Shown piece after piece: positions 37,141 through 50,455 of a stretch of DNA of 64,000 nt (position 1 is the first letter of the stretch; each line of letters starts with the position of its first letter). Location of the stretch: the NCBI GenBank assembly GCA_013399855.1, contig VXAY01004360.1, positions 306,319 through 370,318 on the forward strand. Direction: 5' to 3'. Below the pieces are notes generated by a model. It made no database searches, was not told the DNA's origin, and worked only from the letters and a program-made list of their open reading frames with translations. Origin of the DNA: Oxyruncus cristatus. Its lineage: Eukaryota > Chordata > Aves > Passeriformes > Cotingidae. Made by a program: the position numbers and the translations under genes.

Positions 37141-38601
37141 CGAAGCCTAGCACATTGCAAGGAGATAGTAGATTACATATAGCCAACAGGAATGGAGTAA
37201 CACTGGAGTAACAAGGAAAATACCCCCACTTTGCTTTTGCTGTGAAACCCTTCTTTACCTGCACTCCTCATTGCTTTGTGATTCCTCATGGGGAAACATC
37301 TTTCCTTCATGCGATTTATAGGTGGTTTGTGACCACAGTGTAGCCCATAAGATCCCCCAGATACTACAAAGCAGAATTTCTGCTTCCTGATCACAGCTTT
37401 TCAGTGGGTGCCCACCAGAGAATCCAATTCCTAGAGATGAACTATGACCATGATGGTTTTGCCATTAAGATGGCACTGGTTTATTTTGCCCTGTACAAAG
37501 CTGTAAAGTTTCATTTCACTGTTTACACTTTGTTACTGAACTGCTTTGCACAGCTTGTATATTTTATATGCAAGCATTGTTTTCTATAGTCAATTTCTGT
37601 TGACCCACCTCTCTTCTGCCTCATGGTTTCTTCAGTTTGATCCCATTTATTTGTTCTGTACTGCTTGGATGTGCTTGTTGCAGTCCTTCCCCAAGCTATC
37701 CTTTTTCCATGCTGTAGTAGGCTGCCTTGAAAAGACCTCAGAGTCCCAGTGCATACACAGACAGTTGATGCAGAAGTGCTCTGGAGCTCCCAGAGCTCTG
37801 AGATAAATATGGGCCACCTGTCATATGACTGTGAAGACATCACCCACCATTTCGGTCAGTTCCTTCATGCAGACTATCCTCTCCTGTATTTTTTCCTTTT
37901 TATTCCCAAGTAAGCCAGACTTTTTTCTTATCATATACTGAAAACACAATGTAGCTACTTCATTTCAGAGAAAATGAGAAAGATTTAATTCCAAAACTGA
38001 ATGGAAATTTAATGCCTTCTACTTTTGCAGTATACTTGCAGTGTAAGACCCTGTGCTTAACGAATGGAAATCTGGGGTAACAAAGCTGAGGTCACTATTT
38101 AACTAGTTTAATTCAGGGAAGACTTTGACTCACTAATTCCAACTTTCATCTGAACAATGTAAAATTCCCTCAGGCCATAGCCTTAGGAAACTAGCGCCCG
38201 TTATTTAATTGGTTCACCAAGATGGTGCCACTCAAGATCCAGCTTGTCAGCAGAGTAAATCTGCTGAAGGCTCACATGCCTCAGCACATTTCTTCATGGC
38301 AATGTTGCAATTTTGCTAGATTCATACACCTCTAAAGACATGCTTTTTAAAGCTAGCTTCCTCTTTTACGCCTAAAAATAATTGCAGGTGGGGTTTATAA
38401 TTGCTAGGACAAGTTGAAACTCTTACACAGCAAACTACCCAAGTGCCTCTCCAAGTCTAGCACCAAGAAATACTCTAGAGCACTGCAAAAAGCACTCAAA
38501 AGTTAGGAAAGGTGAGATCAAAAGTAGTCCATACACATCTAGACCAATACAACGTGGACATTTTGATTATACTTGATCATGTAACAACATAACATCACTG
38601 T
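37141..38601. other. Unique non-coding sequence
   Basis: No repeat family was recognised. Minus-strand open frames at 37.17-37.39 and 37.52-37.84 kb have no known motif. They could be an upstream part of the decayed sequence at 36.76-37.14 kb, but nothing ties them together. Confidence 0.35.
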
Positions 38602-38668
38602 TGGTCCTGCTTTGAGCAAGGCTGGGACCAGGTGACCTCTGAGACCCTCTCCAAGCCAAAATATGTTA
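38602..38668 (+). mobile_element. CR1 LINE 3'-end relic (old)
   Basis: The stretch reading GGTCCTGCTTTGAGCAAGGC and then GACCAGGTGACCTCTGAGACCCTC follows the order of the CR1 3' UTR just upstream of its ATTCTATG tail. The tail itself is decayed to an AT-rich run. The orientation is plus. Only about 65 bp remain and divergence is high. Confidence 0.6.
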
Positions 38669-41305
38669 TAATATATAAAGATTTTTCTTATGATTTTTGC
38701 TGATGAGTGTCCTCTGGGCTTGAGCAGTGTATTTTGGTGTATGGAGCAGTGCTCTGTGATTCTGGACATCTGAGTTCCATGGCCCCTCACCAACCAGCTT
38801 AGTTCTGCATAGTGAGAAAAAGCATTTCCTTCCATTTCTTTTTAATTCATTGGTCATTTCAGTGGGTGCCTCTTAGTGCCTAATGTAACTAGTAGGTACA
38901 TAATTGTTCTCTTCTGTATACCTCTCATGGTGCTTTATGGTTTCCTTGTATTTCCCTCTTGATCACCTTTTTTTAATAGCCCATGAGATTTGTGAAGAGC
39001 TGAATGCATGCTAATTATTACTGATCAGTGTGGCCAACAATCAGGTGAATTCCCATTCCACATGTAGTTGAATTATGATTCACATTTCCAACTCATGGTG
39101 GATGCAATACTGTCTTTATTCCCCATATTTCTCATCCCTGGGTCTCTGAGGGTGCTGTTCTACAGCACCTGCGGCTGATCCAAGTCTGCCCTGATGTAAT
39201 CCCTTGCTCTGTCACTGCCTTTCTTTTGCTGTTTCCTCATCATGAGGCCATGCCGTCTGTTGCCATCTGCTCAGTGATATTAACCAACTGCAGACTATTT
39301 GCTTTTATTTGTGGGTTATTTTTCAGCCTGTTCAGGTTTCCAAGCTAAGCCACTAAGAAGGAAGAGAAGCACCAGGATGCACAGAGATGCATGGCAGAAC
39401 TACAGTGTCCTCACAGACCTGCTGCTGGGAGTCCCTTACACAACCAGAAGGCTCTGCCTTGCTGAGAATGGCTGAAACAGTTCCTGCCTTTAATACTCGA
39501 GCCCAGTTCTGCTTTTAAAATCATCAGCTGGGCCACAAGCGCTACTCAGACACTCATGGAACAGCTGTCTCAAACCACTAATTTAGAGCCTAACATCTAA
39601 AGTACTAATTCCAGGTTAACTTTAACAAGCCAAACTAGGCTATAGCAATTACAAGCATAATGAACTGAGATAAATTAAATACCTTTTCTCTATGGGCTGT
39701 CTCTATTAGTGACCATGGTGCTTCCAGCCACCATATTAAAAATAGTTTGGACCTAATTTATACAGAGAAGGAACCTAATTTCATCATAATTGTGTGGCTT
39801 CTTACTTCCCTAAGGAATATTAAATTACACTTAGATGTAACTTTGACCAAAGCAGAAGTTACCTCCTAAATGTTCATATCTTTTAGTGTGTGCAGCAGGA
39901 AAAACGAGTGATAAATGATGTGGAACCTTCCCATTGTCTGTCATACAAAGCAAGAGGTGTCCAGTCAGAATAAGGTGCTGTATAAGCTCCTCCTTTTTCC
40001 CCCATTTCAAGTTAAGGCAGAGACTGTGCTGAGCAGGGCTCAGAGTAATGCTTTATATACCTTCCTTCACAGACCATCATTATCCCTATCAGAAAGCCCC
40101 TAACACAATGAAATAAAGTCAAGAAAACTTGGAGGGAGGGGAGGAATAATTTTTTTCCTTTTTTTGGAATTATTTACACTATCCCGAGTAACTATTACAT
40201 GACTAAATCAGACCACACACTTGAAAATGGAAATGATGAAGCCACACAAGTAATGCCACAGTGTATAAAGGTGAGAGACATGGCTAAGCAAAGGACAGGG
40301 AGAAAGAGAGACAGGTAAGCACCCAGCTGGAAAAACAGGCACTCATTTTCCTAGCTTGATTTAAGTAAAACAGTATCAGCTCAAATGTCAGCTTGCCAAA
40401 GAGAGAAAGCTTTCCGGAACAAGATCATTCTTTCAGCCTGTGTTTATAAAGTCCCAAGGTTAAGAGGCACTTGGTTCATAGCTCCTGGGAGCTACCACAG
40501 CACTGAAAAATAAACATAAATAATGTCATTAAGAAATACCTTCAGAAGTTTGCATCTCATTGTGAGAGCCCCACATGATGTACACTTCCCTCTGGGAATA
40601 ATATTTCCATTAAATCCAAGCCTTGGCATTTGCCCTCCTGAAGAGAATATTTATTTAAAATTTCCTCTGGCCTTCAAGACAAAACTAGTAGCAGCCCCAG
40701 CTGCCTGGCGGCATGCCAGCAGACTGCATGTCACTCCTGTATCCCTAGCCACAAGAGCTGTGACAGCCAGGGCAGCAGCTCTCATTACATTATCACACAG
40801 TTGGATCATTTCTGAGTACTTCGGTAGACCTCAGAAAGTCAAGGGGCCAGGATTTGCCTACAAAGGAAAGGTGGCAGCAGGAGACCCCCTGCCAGACCAG
40901 CCTGAGTATGAAACTATGCAGTTGTGCTGTCTCCAGTGCAGGCGATGACTTTATTTGGTGCTGTTGATAGCATCTCCAGTTTAGTGCTGCTCTACTTCTC
41001 TGCCATCTCTCCCCTTCAACTCTTTAAACAGATTATGGGGCTAAAGCCAAGCCTGAAGGAAACAGCTTCAGCAATTTACTGGTAATAATGTACTGTTAAG
41101 TAGGGACTGACTGACTATGTCAGGCTGCAGATGCAGCATTCAGTGATGCCTCAAGAAGACCCAGGAGAGGACATCCCAAAGGAGCGTGTGGTAGACCTCA
41201 GTAGGCAGACACACTGCCTTCCATTCCCCATCCAACCTCTGGCTGAAAAAGTGGCATCCCCTGAAGATAAATCTCTTTTGCCATATCTCTACTAAAACAC
41301 TTCAT
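38669..41305. other. Unique non-coding sequence
   Basis: No dispersed repeat was recognised. An ATG-initiated open frame of 141 codons runs from 40523 to 40948 on the plus strand. About one frame of that length is expected by chance in a window this size, and its product shows no motif I know. The DNA around 40.50-40.83 kb is free of repeats and could instead be a conserved non-coding stretch. Confidence 0.4.
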
Positions 41306-41542
41306 ATCATAGAATCATCGAATCACAGAACCATAGAATCATAGAATGTTTTGGGTGTGACCCTATAAGATCTTCTAGTTCCAACCCCTTTGCCATGGGC
41401 AGGGACACTTTCCACTAGACCAGGTTGTGCAAAGCCCCATGCAACCTGACCTTGAATACTTCCAGGGATGGGACATCCACATCATGCTGCAATTTGTTCC
41501 AGTGCCTCCTTCATGGTAGTATTATCAATAACTATAACCCTC
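41306..41542 (-). mobile_element. CR1 LINE 3' end, 5'-truncated
   Basis: Five copies of the octamer-like tail (ATCATAGA, ATCATCGA, ATCACAGA and so on) open the element at 41306-41348. It continues with the CR1 3' UTR order: a G-rich lead, GATCTTCTAGTTCCAACCCC, GCCATGGGCAGGGACAC, AGACCAGGTTG, CTTCCAGGGATGGGACATCC and GTTCCAGTGCCTCC. Because the tail lies at the low coordinate, the element points to the minus strand. Similarity fades at about 41.52-41.54 kb. It lies in the 3' UTR and has no coding capacity. Confidence 0.92.
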
Positions 41543-44500
41543 GATAATATTATTATTCATAATCAACCCCTCCACTTCACATAGGTCTTAATGAGACAAA
41601 AATGGAAGCTTACCTCCACTGAGGACTATTTCAAAAATGGTTAGCATGTCCGGATCTGGCAAACAAACATTACATTACACATCCATTACACTTATCTGAC
41701 TAGCATAACTTTTTGCTCAGGGGCCTGTTATTTCACATTTCAGTATGTTGGTACTGTTATTACTAACATCACTATTGTTACTGTCATTAGTTTGAACGAG
41801 GGTGCCTATCCCTGCAGAGCACACATCTGCAAACAGCACAAGCCAGTCTGCTTTAGTTCATTTGAAAGATGTTTGCAGCTTTGGTTTGAAGGGCCAGAGC
41901 TACTCCTAAACTTTGGAAATGTCCAAGTGTGATACTTCTAGTGGTTGTCTGTTGACTGGAGCAGAAGTAGTCCTGACAACTTGCTAATGATGCTTTTAAC
42001 CAAGTTGTCCAGGTACAATTGGCTTTATTGACTGACTTCACCCCATGTCATTTGCCAGTGAGATGAATGCACTCTGTGCTATTTGCTCTCTTCTCACTTG
42101 CTTGAGGGATGCTATAAAACAAAACGAAACAATAATGAATGTATGCCTTTAACCATCTTTGCAGCTAAAGAGAGTGGTCCAGCATCTGACCACTCCTTTT
42201 GTAAATCTCTGGAGATGCCCATATCCTGTTTTGAAGAGCACTCTTCTTGCCTACACAATATGCTCCCACTGGTTATCACAAAGCAAACATATTTATTATC
42301 TGACTTGTCTGATTTCCACCACACTTCCGTATCTTCTTAATATTAACATACTTAGCATGTTTCTACTTAGTAAACAAAACTTGTAAGAGCAGCAAGATGA
42401 TAATAAAAAGCCAATAATTAGTAATCCATTTATTTATTTGTGACTATTCTCTACAGAGGGTGGACAATGTGTATTTGGTTAATAATCTCTCAAATGTAAC
42501 GAGGGTGCACAATAGGACAGATAACAAGAAAGAGAGGGGGAACATCACATGCCATTGAAATTTCAGAGTGAATTACATCAGCACAGTGTTTATATCCTAT
42601 TGAGGATCGATTTTCTACTAGTAAATAAAAAGCAACAAGAAAAAATCATGGTAAATTTTGAGACCACAGCCTTTAAGCCACATCTTCAGCTGGGGTCAGC
42701 TCCACTAACTTGAGCAAAAAGGAACCTCTGTCCCCTCGGACAAAAGGTCACTTCCAGAAGCAGAATATCAGCCTGCAAATCACTAATCTCCAACAGCTAG
42801 ATATAACCACGGGTTATGATCAATCTTCCCCAATCATTCCTCAAAAATGATGGGCACTCACTAATCTGGGAATAATTGACAAGACTGTTATGACAAGCAC
42901 TGTATTTTGTACTCTTTCCAATGTCTCTCTCTGTAAAGCTTCCTTGGACCAGTTTCTCAAGGGAGTGAAAAGGAATACCTTCACTTCTTTTGCAAGCTTT
43001 CTCTCCATTACTTCCAGAGTCAGGCAAGTAGTCAACCTAAAATATTCTTTGACCACTATTAATCAACTTCAGCAAGCATTCTGGTGCTGCAGTGCGAAAT
43101 GCCAAGGCAGTTATTTTCTTTATCGATCCCGTAAGGATTTAGACCAGGATGCATAAACAAAGGAGCAGGGAATAAGGAGGTGGAGCTGAGAGATGGGTGG
43201 ACCCCTGGGGACAGCAGCGTTCAAACACTATTTAGAAAGGGATTACCAATATCAGCTCCTGGAGAGGGAAAACCACAAAAATGCCATGCATTAAAGCGTT
43301 TGAAAAAGATTTCTTCACAGCTTCCCCTCCACCTCTCCCATTCAACCTACTGTAGACTTTGCAGCTCTAATCTAGTGAGTGGCTTACCTCCAACTCTCTT
43401 GACTGTGTTCCGGCCTCTCTATGTAAGACAGAGGATGCCATTGTTCCTCACACATTGTTGCAACCATTCTCCCCTGCCCTGACTTTTAGAAATATAAATC
43501 AGCCAGAGATAAAGTGTGCTTGAAACAATAGTCATTGTACAGTAGTGACAGCCTCTTCTTATTTACCATAATGAAATGTCAGAGAGAGTAGACTGAGAAT
43601 AAGGCAACTATGGGAGGAACAAATCCTGATCAAATAGCCTGGAAAGCTTCTAAAACAAGAGAATCCAGACAGGGAGTCAGAAGTGAATGTTTATGAGACT
43701 CAGACTCACTGCACAGTATATCCACCCTTAGCAGAGTTGTAGGAAAAAGTGTAGAACATTTGTGTAGAAAGTGTATTAATACTTTGGAATGTTTTGACAT
43801 ATTTATGTACCTTTTTTATCTAAATGGGAAAAAAGATTAATAGGAGAACAAGCAAAAGTGGTATGGGAGAGGAAAGAGGATTAAGAGATAGTAAATGACC
43901 CCTTTGATTCCCAAAGGGGCAATTTATCATAGGGAGAATAATCTGAGAGACAAATACTCTGCCCCACTCTGTTTATCAGCTGCTTTTATACTCAAGGCCT
44001 GTTAGCCATAGTTATTCCCACCAGCACTACCAGTATTTGGGCAGACCTGCATGTCAGGGTGCCTCCTGGCACCTCCATGGCATTCATGGAGAATTGCCAA
44101 GACTTTTGTTACTTGGCTAAATTCTAAACAAGAGCAATGAAAGGTAAAAAGAGAGCATTAGACAGCAGAACTAGGGGGATATGGCTGTGGTTCTCAGTTG
44201 CAGTCCTACAGCACAGAGGGTACCTGATCAGCAGTGGATGCCCACCATGTGTCCTCCCAAACAGTGTACAACAACATGCTCCTTCTCCCACTCTTGCCTC
44301 AAGGCCACATTCCTGCAGATTTGTTGGAAGTAGAAGGTAAGCAAGCTGAAGGTGTCAACCAGCTGTATATGATACCCTTTAACCAGTGTCTTGGCCACTA
44401 GCTATGTTGTAACTACCACAGCAGCATGGTCACATCATGATGCTTGGAGCTCTGCTAGTAGTTGAGTCTCTTGCTGCTGACCAGCCATTAAGGACAGCTT

Positions 44501-46172
44501 AAGATGTGACTAAGAACATTAATCAGGAAAGGATATCTAGAGCAAACAATCCCTCCCTCTCCTTCAGTTTTTGTGTAAATGTGGTGAAAGATGCCAGCTG
44601 GAAAGCTGTGGAGATATGACCGCCCATAATATTCTCCCCCTTTGCCATAAAGTGACCAGGTTTAAAGAGCAATGACTCACACTCATCCACTTAGATGTTT
44701 AGAAGGAATGGATGAAGTCAGCAGCAAAGCCTGATATTCACACTGCCCTTTGCAGGTGCACAAAATGGGGCAAGGAAGCAGAACAGCCACCAGAACATGA
44801 AGATACCTGGAGCCAGAACTCCACCAGAGTGATACAATTAAATAATATTGGACTGATACAATCCTAGATGGCACAGCATGCACTACAAGACAAAATTCTC
44901 GGTGTTTCTGAGATAGGAGGTAGACACACTGAAGTGTACATAAGCTTTGCACCTACAATAGCCATTTTAAAATTACTAAAGCCAATTTTTCTTAACATGT
45001 TGTGCTTGGTGCTTGGAAACAACTGGTTCTTGAAAAGAGAATTCCTACTCTACATAATGTTCTGCTTTCTCAGTCTGGTTTATATCTGGTAGAAAACTTA
45101 TCTTTTGATGTTTAACATGGAATGACTATTGGCAATAACCAAATACAACCCCCCTTTTTGTTGCAGAAGTCCACTTAGAACAATCATTGAGCATTTCTGT
45201 GAGAATTTATCTTCTCCATCAAAGGCAATTATTTATGACTTATGAATAAGAACTCTTTTGCAAAAAAAAAAAAAAAAAAACCAAAAAAAAAAAATCCAAT
45301 AACCCTAGCTTGTCTGGCAACAAGCGTGTAATTATTCAGAGCTTCATGTGGGTGTGGTGAAGCACTGAAGCATACTCCCATCATTTATTTAACAAATAAA
45401 TACACCTCTAGCACATTTCACCACCAGCTTGCGATAATAATGAAGTTTGCTTCTGAACTAACTCATCTTGCCTAAGGAAGGGCAAAAAACAGATCAAACA
45501 CACTCGAATTAAGCTGCCCTTGCATGTTTTTGGCTTCAAACTGAGTTCCAGCCCTCTTTGCGGAAAAAAGCCTCACACCATTCTATGTGCAAAGCTGTAA
45601 CCTTTGAACAAATCTGCTGTTTTTAATTCTGGATGAGCTACTTTTCACACCATGCAGCTGGAACCCATGAGTAGAGCCCTCTGGGCAGTTGCCACAGGGC
45701 ACTGGAAGGCACACCATACAGATTTTGCTGTTGCAACAAAATGAAGAACATTTGCTTTTGAGTTCTGGAGGCCAGTAACAACTCTCTTTTTCTTTCAACA
45801 TGCCTACTTTTAGTCATTCAGCTTCAGTCATGTGGGTGTTGGTAGTGTTTTAATGTTCCTGATTAACCTTACTCCATAATGAATCAGAGATGTTTTTCTT
45901 AAGACGTAAAAAATATTAGCAAAATATAACTCCACTAAGATAGAGAAAAGAGGTGCCTTATTCGTTTTACCAAGCCAGACATGTCATTTGCAGAATATGT
46001 AGCTGCACATGTATGTGCCATGTTGAGAGGTTGTACAAAAATAATCAGGTGGGTGAATTAGAGACATGAGTGCAAGTATCATTTCAGCAGGAATTCTGTG
46101 CCTCAAAGGATGTGTTGCTGTAATTCATTAAACTCTGGACACATTACATTTGGTGGGGAGAATTTCCTCACA
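41543..46172. other. Unique non-coding sequence
   Basis: No gene was recognised. Two adjacent perfect small hairpins lie at 44058-44073 (GGTGCC-TCCT-GGCACC) and 44073-44091 (CTCCATG-GCATT-CATGGAG). A poly-A tract broken by CC lies at 45262-45294. The part at 45.17-45.26 kb (CAAAGGCAATTATTTATGAC) has an enhancer-like texture, but no more can be said. Confidence 0.4.
45262..45294. repeat. Poly-A tract
   Basis: 19 A, then CC, then 12 A. No retroelement body precedes it, so it could be simple slippage or an orphan retroposon tail. Confidence 0.95.
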
Positions 46173-46445
46173 GATCACAGAGTCATAGAATAGCCTGGGT
46201 TTGAAGGGACCTTAAAGATCATCTTGTTCCAACTCCCCTTTCATGGGCAGGAACACCTTCCAGTAGTCAGGTTGCTCAGAGCTCCATCCAACCTGGCCTT
46301 GAACACTTCCAGGGATGGGGCATCCACAACTTCTCTGGGCAACCTTTTTCAGTGCCTCACCGCCCTCACAGTAAAGAATTTCTTCATAATATCTAATCAA
46401 ACCTGCTCTCTTTCAGTTTAAAACCATTCCCTCTTGCCCCTCAAC
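46173..46445 (-). mobile_element. CR1 LINE 3' end, 5'-truncated
   Basis: The element starts with ATCACAGAGTCATAGAATAG and follows the CR1 3' UTR order closely: GGGACCTTAAAGATCATC, CATGGGCAGGAACACC, CCATCCAACCTGGCCTTGAA, GGGATGGGGCATCCACAAC, CTCACAGTAAAGAATTTCTTC and TTTAAAACCATTCCCTCTTG. It points to the minus strand. It is the least diverged of the minus-strand CR1 copies here and so probably one of the younger. It is truncated inside the 3' UTR, without ORF2. Confidence 0.95.
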
Positions 46446-49400
46446 ATGACTTTGTTGAGGATGGAACAGTTCTTCGGATGTACTGGTAAGCACTATGCAG
46501 GTGTGAGGAGAGGAGTGCTGGAAAAGTTGCCCACAAGTTGCCCATATTGTGGCAAAACCCTCTCCTGAGGCCCAAATAGAAATTTCACAAACTCCTTACA
46601 CAGTTGTAAAAGAGAACTATATGTCTTTTAATTATGAATCAACTAAAGCCCCCATGCAAGCCAGTATCTGTGACATCTGATGCAGTTCTTCAGATCTCAT
46701 AGAAAAAGTAGCCCTGAGCACACAGGATTTTTATCTGTTTGTTTATTTGAGGGGTTTTGTATTTTGAGAAGGAAACTGTTTTGAAGCATTCAAAAGTTGC
46801 AACTCATGAGTCTTACCCATATTTCATTTAAAGCCTATAACAAAAAATGTAACACCTGTAGTGGGACTTATAGCTCAGATTTGCAGCCATTGTCAGATAA
46901 AGCTGCTATAGTTCAAGATGTAACCACCTGTAGCTGTTTTCCTGCCCCACTACTGTGATCATGCATAAAGTTCAATGCCCTTCATAGTGGCCTAATCAGA
47001 GAGTTTGATCTCTGATTCAGAACGTTGTTGTTAGATATGATGATAAAAGCTGTCAGAGGCTGTCCCAATCTCTTGGTGATCAAAGTTCCCACAGAAAGAG
47101 AGCTGGCAGAACAGGTAGCCTGTCCTCTGCTGAACTGCCCTGTTCCCCAATCAAAATTCAGTCAATCATTATTAAAAGAGATTGAGCAGTGCCAGCTGAG
47201 GAACCAGCACAGCATCTGTCCTGCCACTGCCCCAGAGGGAGGGGTGTTCCCCAGCAAAAGTGGGAGCAGACAGCTGAAGCTAGGAACAGCCATAATAGGT
47301 GCCCTTGCCAATGCTGATGGGAGTGATGAATTTGGGCTCCAGGGTCAGACCCAGTCCAGATCTCACAGAGGGAACTTTTGGCTCTGTATGATTGCAGTAG
47401 AGATGGTTTCTCCTGGCACAGCAGTGTGCTGGCTCTCCTGTCTAATGTTTTTCATTGCTTTCCTATAAGTTTGCTATTGGAACAGGAAAGGTCACAACAT
47501 ACAATCAGACATAGATATGATTTGAGCATTATGGGTGGGTATATGTAAGCTAGAGAATGTATTCTGTATCAGAATTCACCTCAGGGAAGTATGGGACTGT
47601 GTCTATTAAACGTCTTCTTTTTGTATTTTTTTTGTCTTGAAGTATATACATATATTTTGCTCTCAAAGACTGACAAGTGTTGGCATCAGATTACATATAA
47701 TTCTGTTACCAGCATGCCAACACCATCAGAGGTTACTCCATTCTAACCTTCTGGTGCTTATAGTGTTGTTGGAAATACATGGCTACCAAGTCACCCTAGA
47801 GACATATATCATTGCCCAGCCAGGTTCAGTTTGAATTTTAATACAGATAGGGCTTTAGTTCTGCTTTTAAGAGCTGATTTCAAATTAGGATTTTAGTTCC
47901 CTAACTATCTCTTCTAGTTTAAGTCTCTCCAAGGGATCCATCATTGTGAGAAACCTGCATAAAGTATTTAAAGATAAGATTTATTGTACCCGAGGTGGCT
48001 ATGCTTTCCCTGTTTTCTTTCTGTAATGTGCCTGTCTGGCATTTTATTACACTTCTTTATTCCTTATTATCTACTTCCTTCCCTCCACCTGCAAAAGCTG
48101 AAATGGATATCAGGTGCAGCACAAACAGCAAAGGCAATGCAGAATAATTGGGATTTGTCTCCTCTTGTTGGTCCACCAGTTATTTAAACATGGAACACTG
48201 TTCAGAGTGCGAGTGAGAGGCAAGTTTGCTTCAGTGCTCATCCTCACAGACACCACTTGTGTCCTGGTCATTGCCAAGGCTGTAGCACTGCTTTGGGACA
48301 CTCTCTGCCAACCCCAGCACTGCAGTACAGCTCATCTGCCCACTGCTCATTCAAAGCTGGGAAGTTTATAATTGAGAATAGGGTTGCTGGAGCAGGAGCT
48401 GGGCCGTCTGGTCCATAAGTGAATGGGTTAATTGACTCCAAGGTTCCTTGCCTCTTCTCTGTTTCCTGAGATATTGCAAATAGTAAAGATACATTTGAGA
48501 GGTGATGTGATAAAAATACCAATAAGATAAACCTGCTCAACAATACCATCCTGAGTGGAAAACAACTGGCCATTGTTTCAGCCTCCTCCTCTGCTTTCTT
48601 ATCTTGTGTGAAAAGTACCTGTGGTTCTCAAAGCACATTTCAAACATGAAGGACAGAGTGAGGCCAGATCTACAAAACAGGCTTCTGCTTGGCAATGATA
48701 CACCTGTCAAAGGTGTGAAGAACAGTTTTCCCTGGCAGACACAACTGTGCTGGCCAAGTGCTCCTATGAGGGCATGGCTGTCTCACGGAATCTGCACTCT
48801 CTCTGTCTAATTTTAACAACAGTGTTTCTGACTAAATTGGATGTGTATTAGTGCTTTAAAGTACTGGTCTTATGACTGGATTTGCCAGGACAGCTTGAGA
48901 GGCTGTCACCCTAGTGCAGTGCCACCCTGGCATGATGCTGTTGACTCCTAAAGCAAGCCTGGGGTCGAGCGTGTGGAGAAGGTGGGATGCCCAGCTCCCC
49001 TACCCTCTCACTGTGAGCCTTTGAAGAGAAAGCGTTTGTGCTATCCTGTGTAGACATCTGTGGGAATGAAGACAGAGGAGACCTGTGTGAGAGACTAGGA
49101 TGGCACCAAAGGCAGGGTGTACTTCTGAGTCAGTACATCTTCCTCCTTGACAGCATGCACAGGCACATCGGGGTGACTGGCTGGCTCACAGGTTTACAAA
49201 GCCCAGTCCTTGCTCACACAGATCTCACCAGCTGTCAGCAATCTCTCTTCATTCCACAGAAGCTATTTTTTTTTCTCTCCTTCTCTTCCACTGCAGCTCC
49301 ATAGAGTGTTGTTCACTGTGAAATGCATCAGCCCTGTGCCAGGCACAAATCACAGATGTCTGTGGAGAGAAGTGGAACAGAAAAGCTTTCAGTGAAGCCA

Positions 49401-49991
49401 CCGGAAAAATATTTGTATCTTCAGCTGTGCTGTAAAAAAAGGCAGTGGGGGTGGGGAGGGAAAAGACTACAGTTGTGACAAAATTCAGGTCTGAGCTTCT
49501 TCCTCAGACTTCTTACACATCTTTCTGAACTCCTTAGACTAGAGTTGAAGTCTGTGGGTGATCATGTCTTACACCTGTAAGACTCCCAGAGGAATTTAGC
49601 AGTCCAGTTTCCTCAACAGACAAAAGTTAAAGAGTGCTCTATCTCTGGCTTCTAAATCGTGTGATTTTTCTAACATATTTAAACACAATATTTTTTTGTT
49701 ACTTCTTTGTCAGTTATGATCCTGTAGCTGCATCTGTGAAGAGACCATATGTAATCAAGCAGAGAATTTATAGGAAACTTAAATATATAGAGAAAATTTA
49801 TTTATACCTGCACAGCATACAACCAGGTGGGAGAACTGTATATGCCAAGGACCTGCTGTAAGGTCTAACCTGCAGCACCTGCAGTGACCATTGCAATGGC
49901 TTTTCAGTGTTTTCTTCACCATCTGTCACGAGGGACTGAGGGGGTGCTGGTTTCAGGGATGTAGAGCTGGGTCACTGCCAGTTCTACTCAT
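46446..49991. other. Unique non-coding sequence
   Basis: No dispersed repeat was recognised. The 147-codon plus-strand open frame at 47025-47468 begins at TTG rather than ATG and shows no motif, so it is not called a gene. A G-rich run (GTGGGGGTGGGGAGGG) lies near 49.45 kb. Confidence 0.4.
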
Positions 49992-50263
49992 CCCAGTGTG
50001 CTGGGTTTGGCTGGGGTAGAGTTAACTTTCTTTGCAGTTGCTAGTATGGGGCTGTTATCAGATTTGTGAGGAACACAGGGCTGATAATATATGTTTTTGT
50101 TACTACTGAGCAGGGCTTACACAGAGCCAAGACCTCTTCTGCTTTACATACTGCCACACTGGCAAGGAAGTTGGGGCTGCAGAGGAGTTTGGGAGGAGAC
50201 ACAGCTGGGACAGGTGAACCAAACTGACCAAAGGGGTATCCCATACCATATGACATCATGCTC

Positions 50264-50274
50264 AGTATATGAAG
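50264..50274 (+). promoter_or_regulatory. TATA-type box in the solo LTR
   Basis: AGTATATGAAG sits about 270 bp into the LTR, at the position of the TATATAAA box in the related LTRs at 22.56 and 35.62 kb. Here the box has changed (ATGAAG for ATAAAC), so LTR-driven transcription may be weak. Confidence 0.5.
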
Positions 50275-50449
50275 TGTGGGGAAGAAGGAGAAAGGGAGGG
50301 ATGTTTGCAGTGATGGCATTTGACTTCCCAAGTAACAATTGCTTAATCGTGGGGCCCTGCTCTCCTGGAGAGAAACCTGCCTGCCCTTGGGAAGCAGTGG
50401 ATTAATATCTTGTTTTGCTTTACTTGTGTGCATGGCTTTTGCTTTCCCT

Positions 50450-50455
50450 ATTAAA
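50450..50455 (+). terminator. Polyadenylation signal ATTAAA in the solo LTR
   Basis: ATTAAA is followed within about 30 bp by a GTTGTCATCTC/TTTTACTCCTTC stretch, as in the R/U5 part of this LTR family. It could end transcripts that enter the LTR from the left. Confidence 0.55.

Noticed and set aside
40523..40948. 141-codon ATG-initiated plus-strand open frame
   Set aside because: A frame of this length is expected about once by chance in a window this size. The product has no recognisable motif, no splice context and no neighbouring exon.
47025..47468. 147-codon plus-strand open frame
   Set aside because: It starts at TTG, has no family motif and lies in otherwise ordinary non-coding sequence, so the length is compatible with chance.
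50041..50433. 130-codon minus-strand open frame, with plus-strand frames over the same DNA
   Set aside because: It is wholly inside the complete solo LTR and antisense to it. LTR sequence is regulatory and this frame has no relation to retroviral genes.
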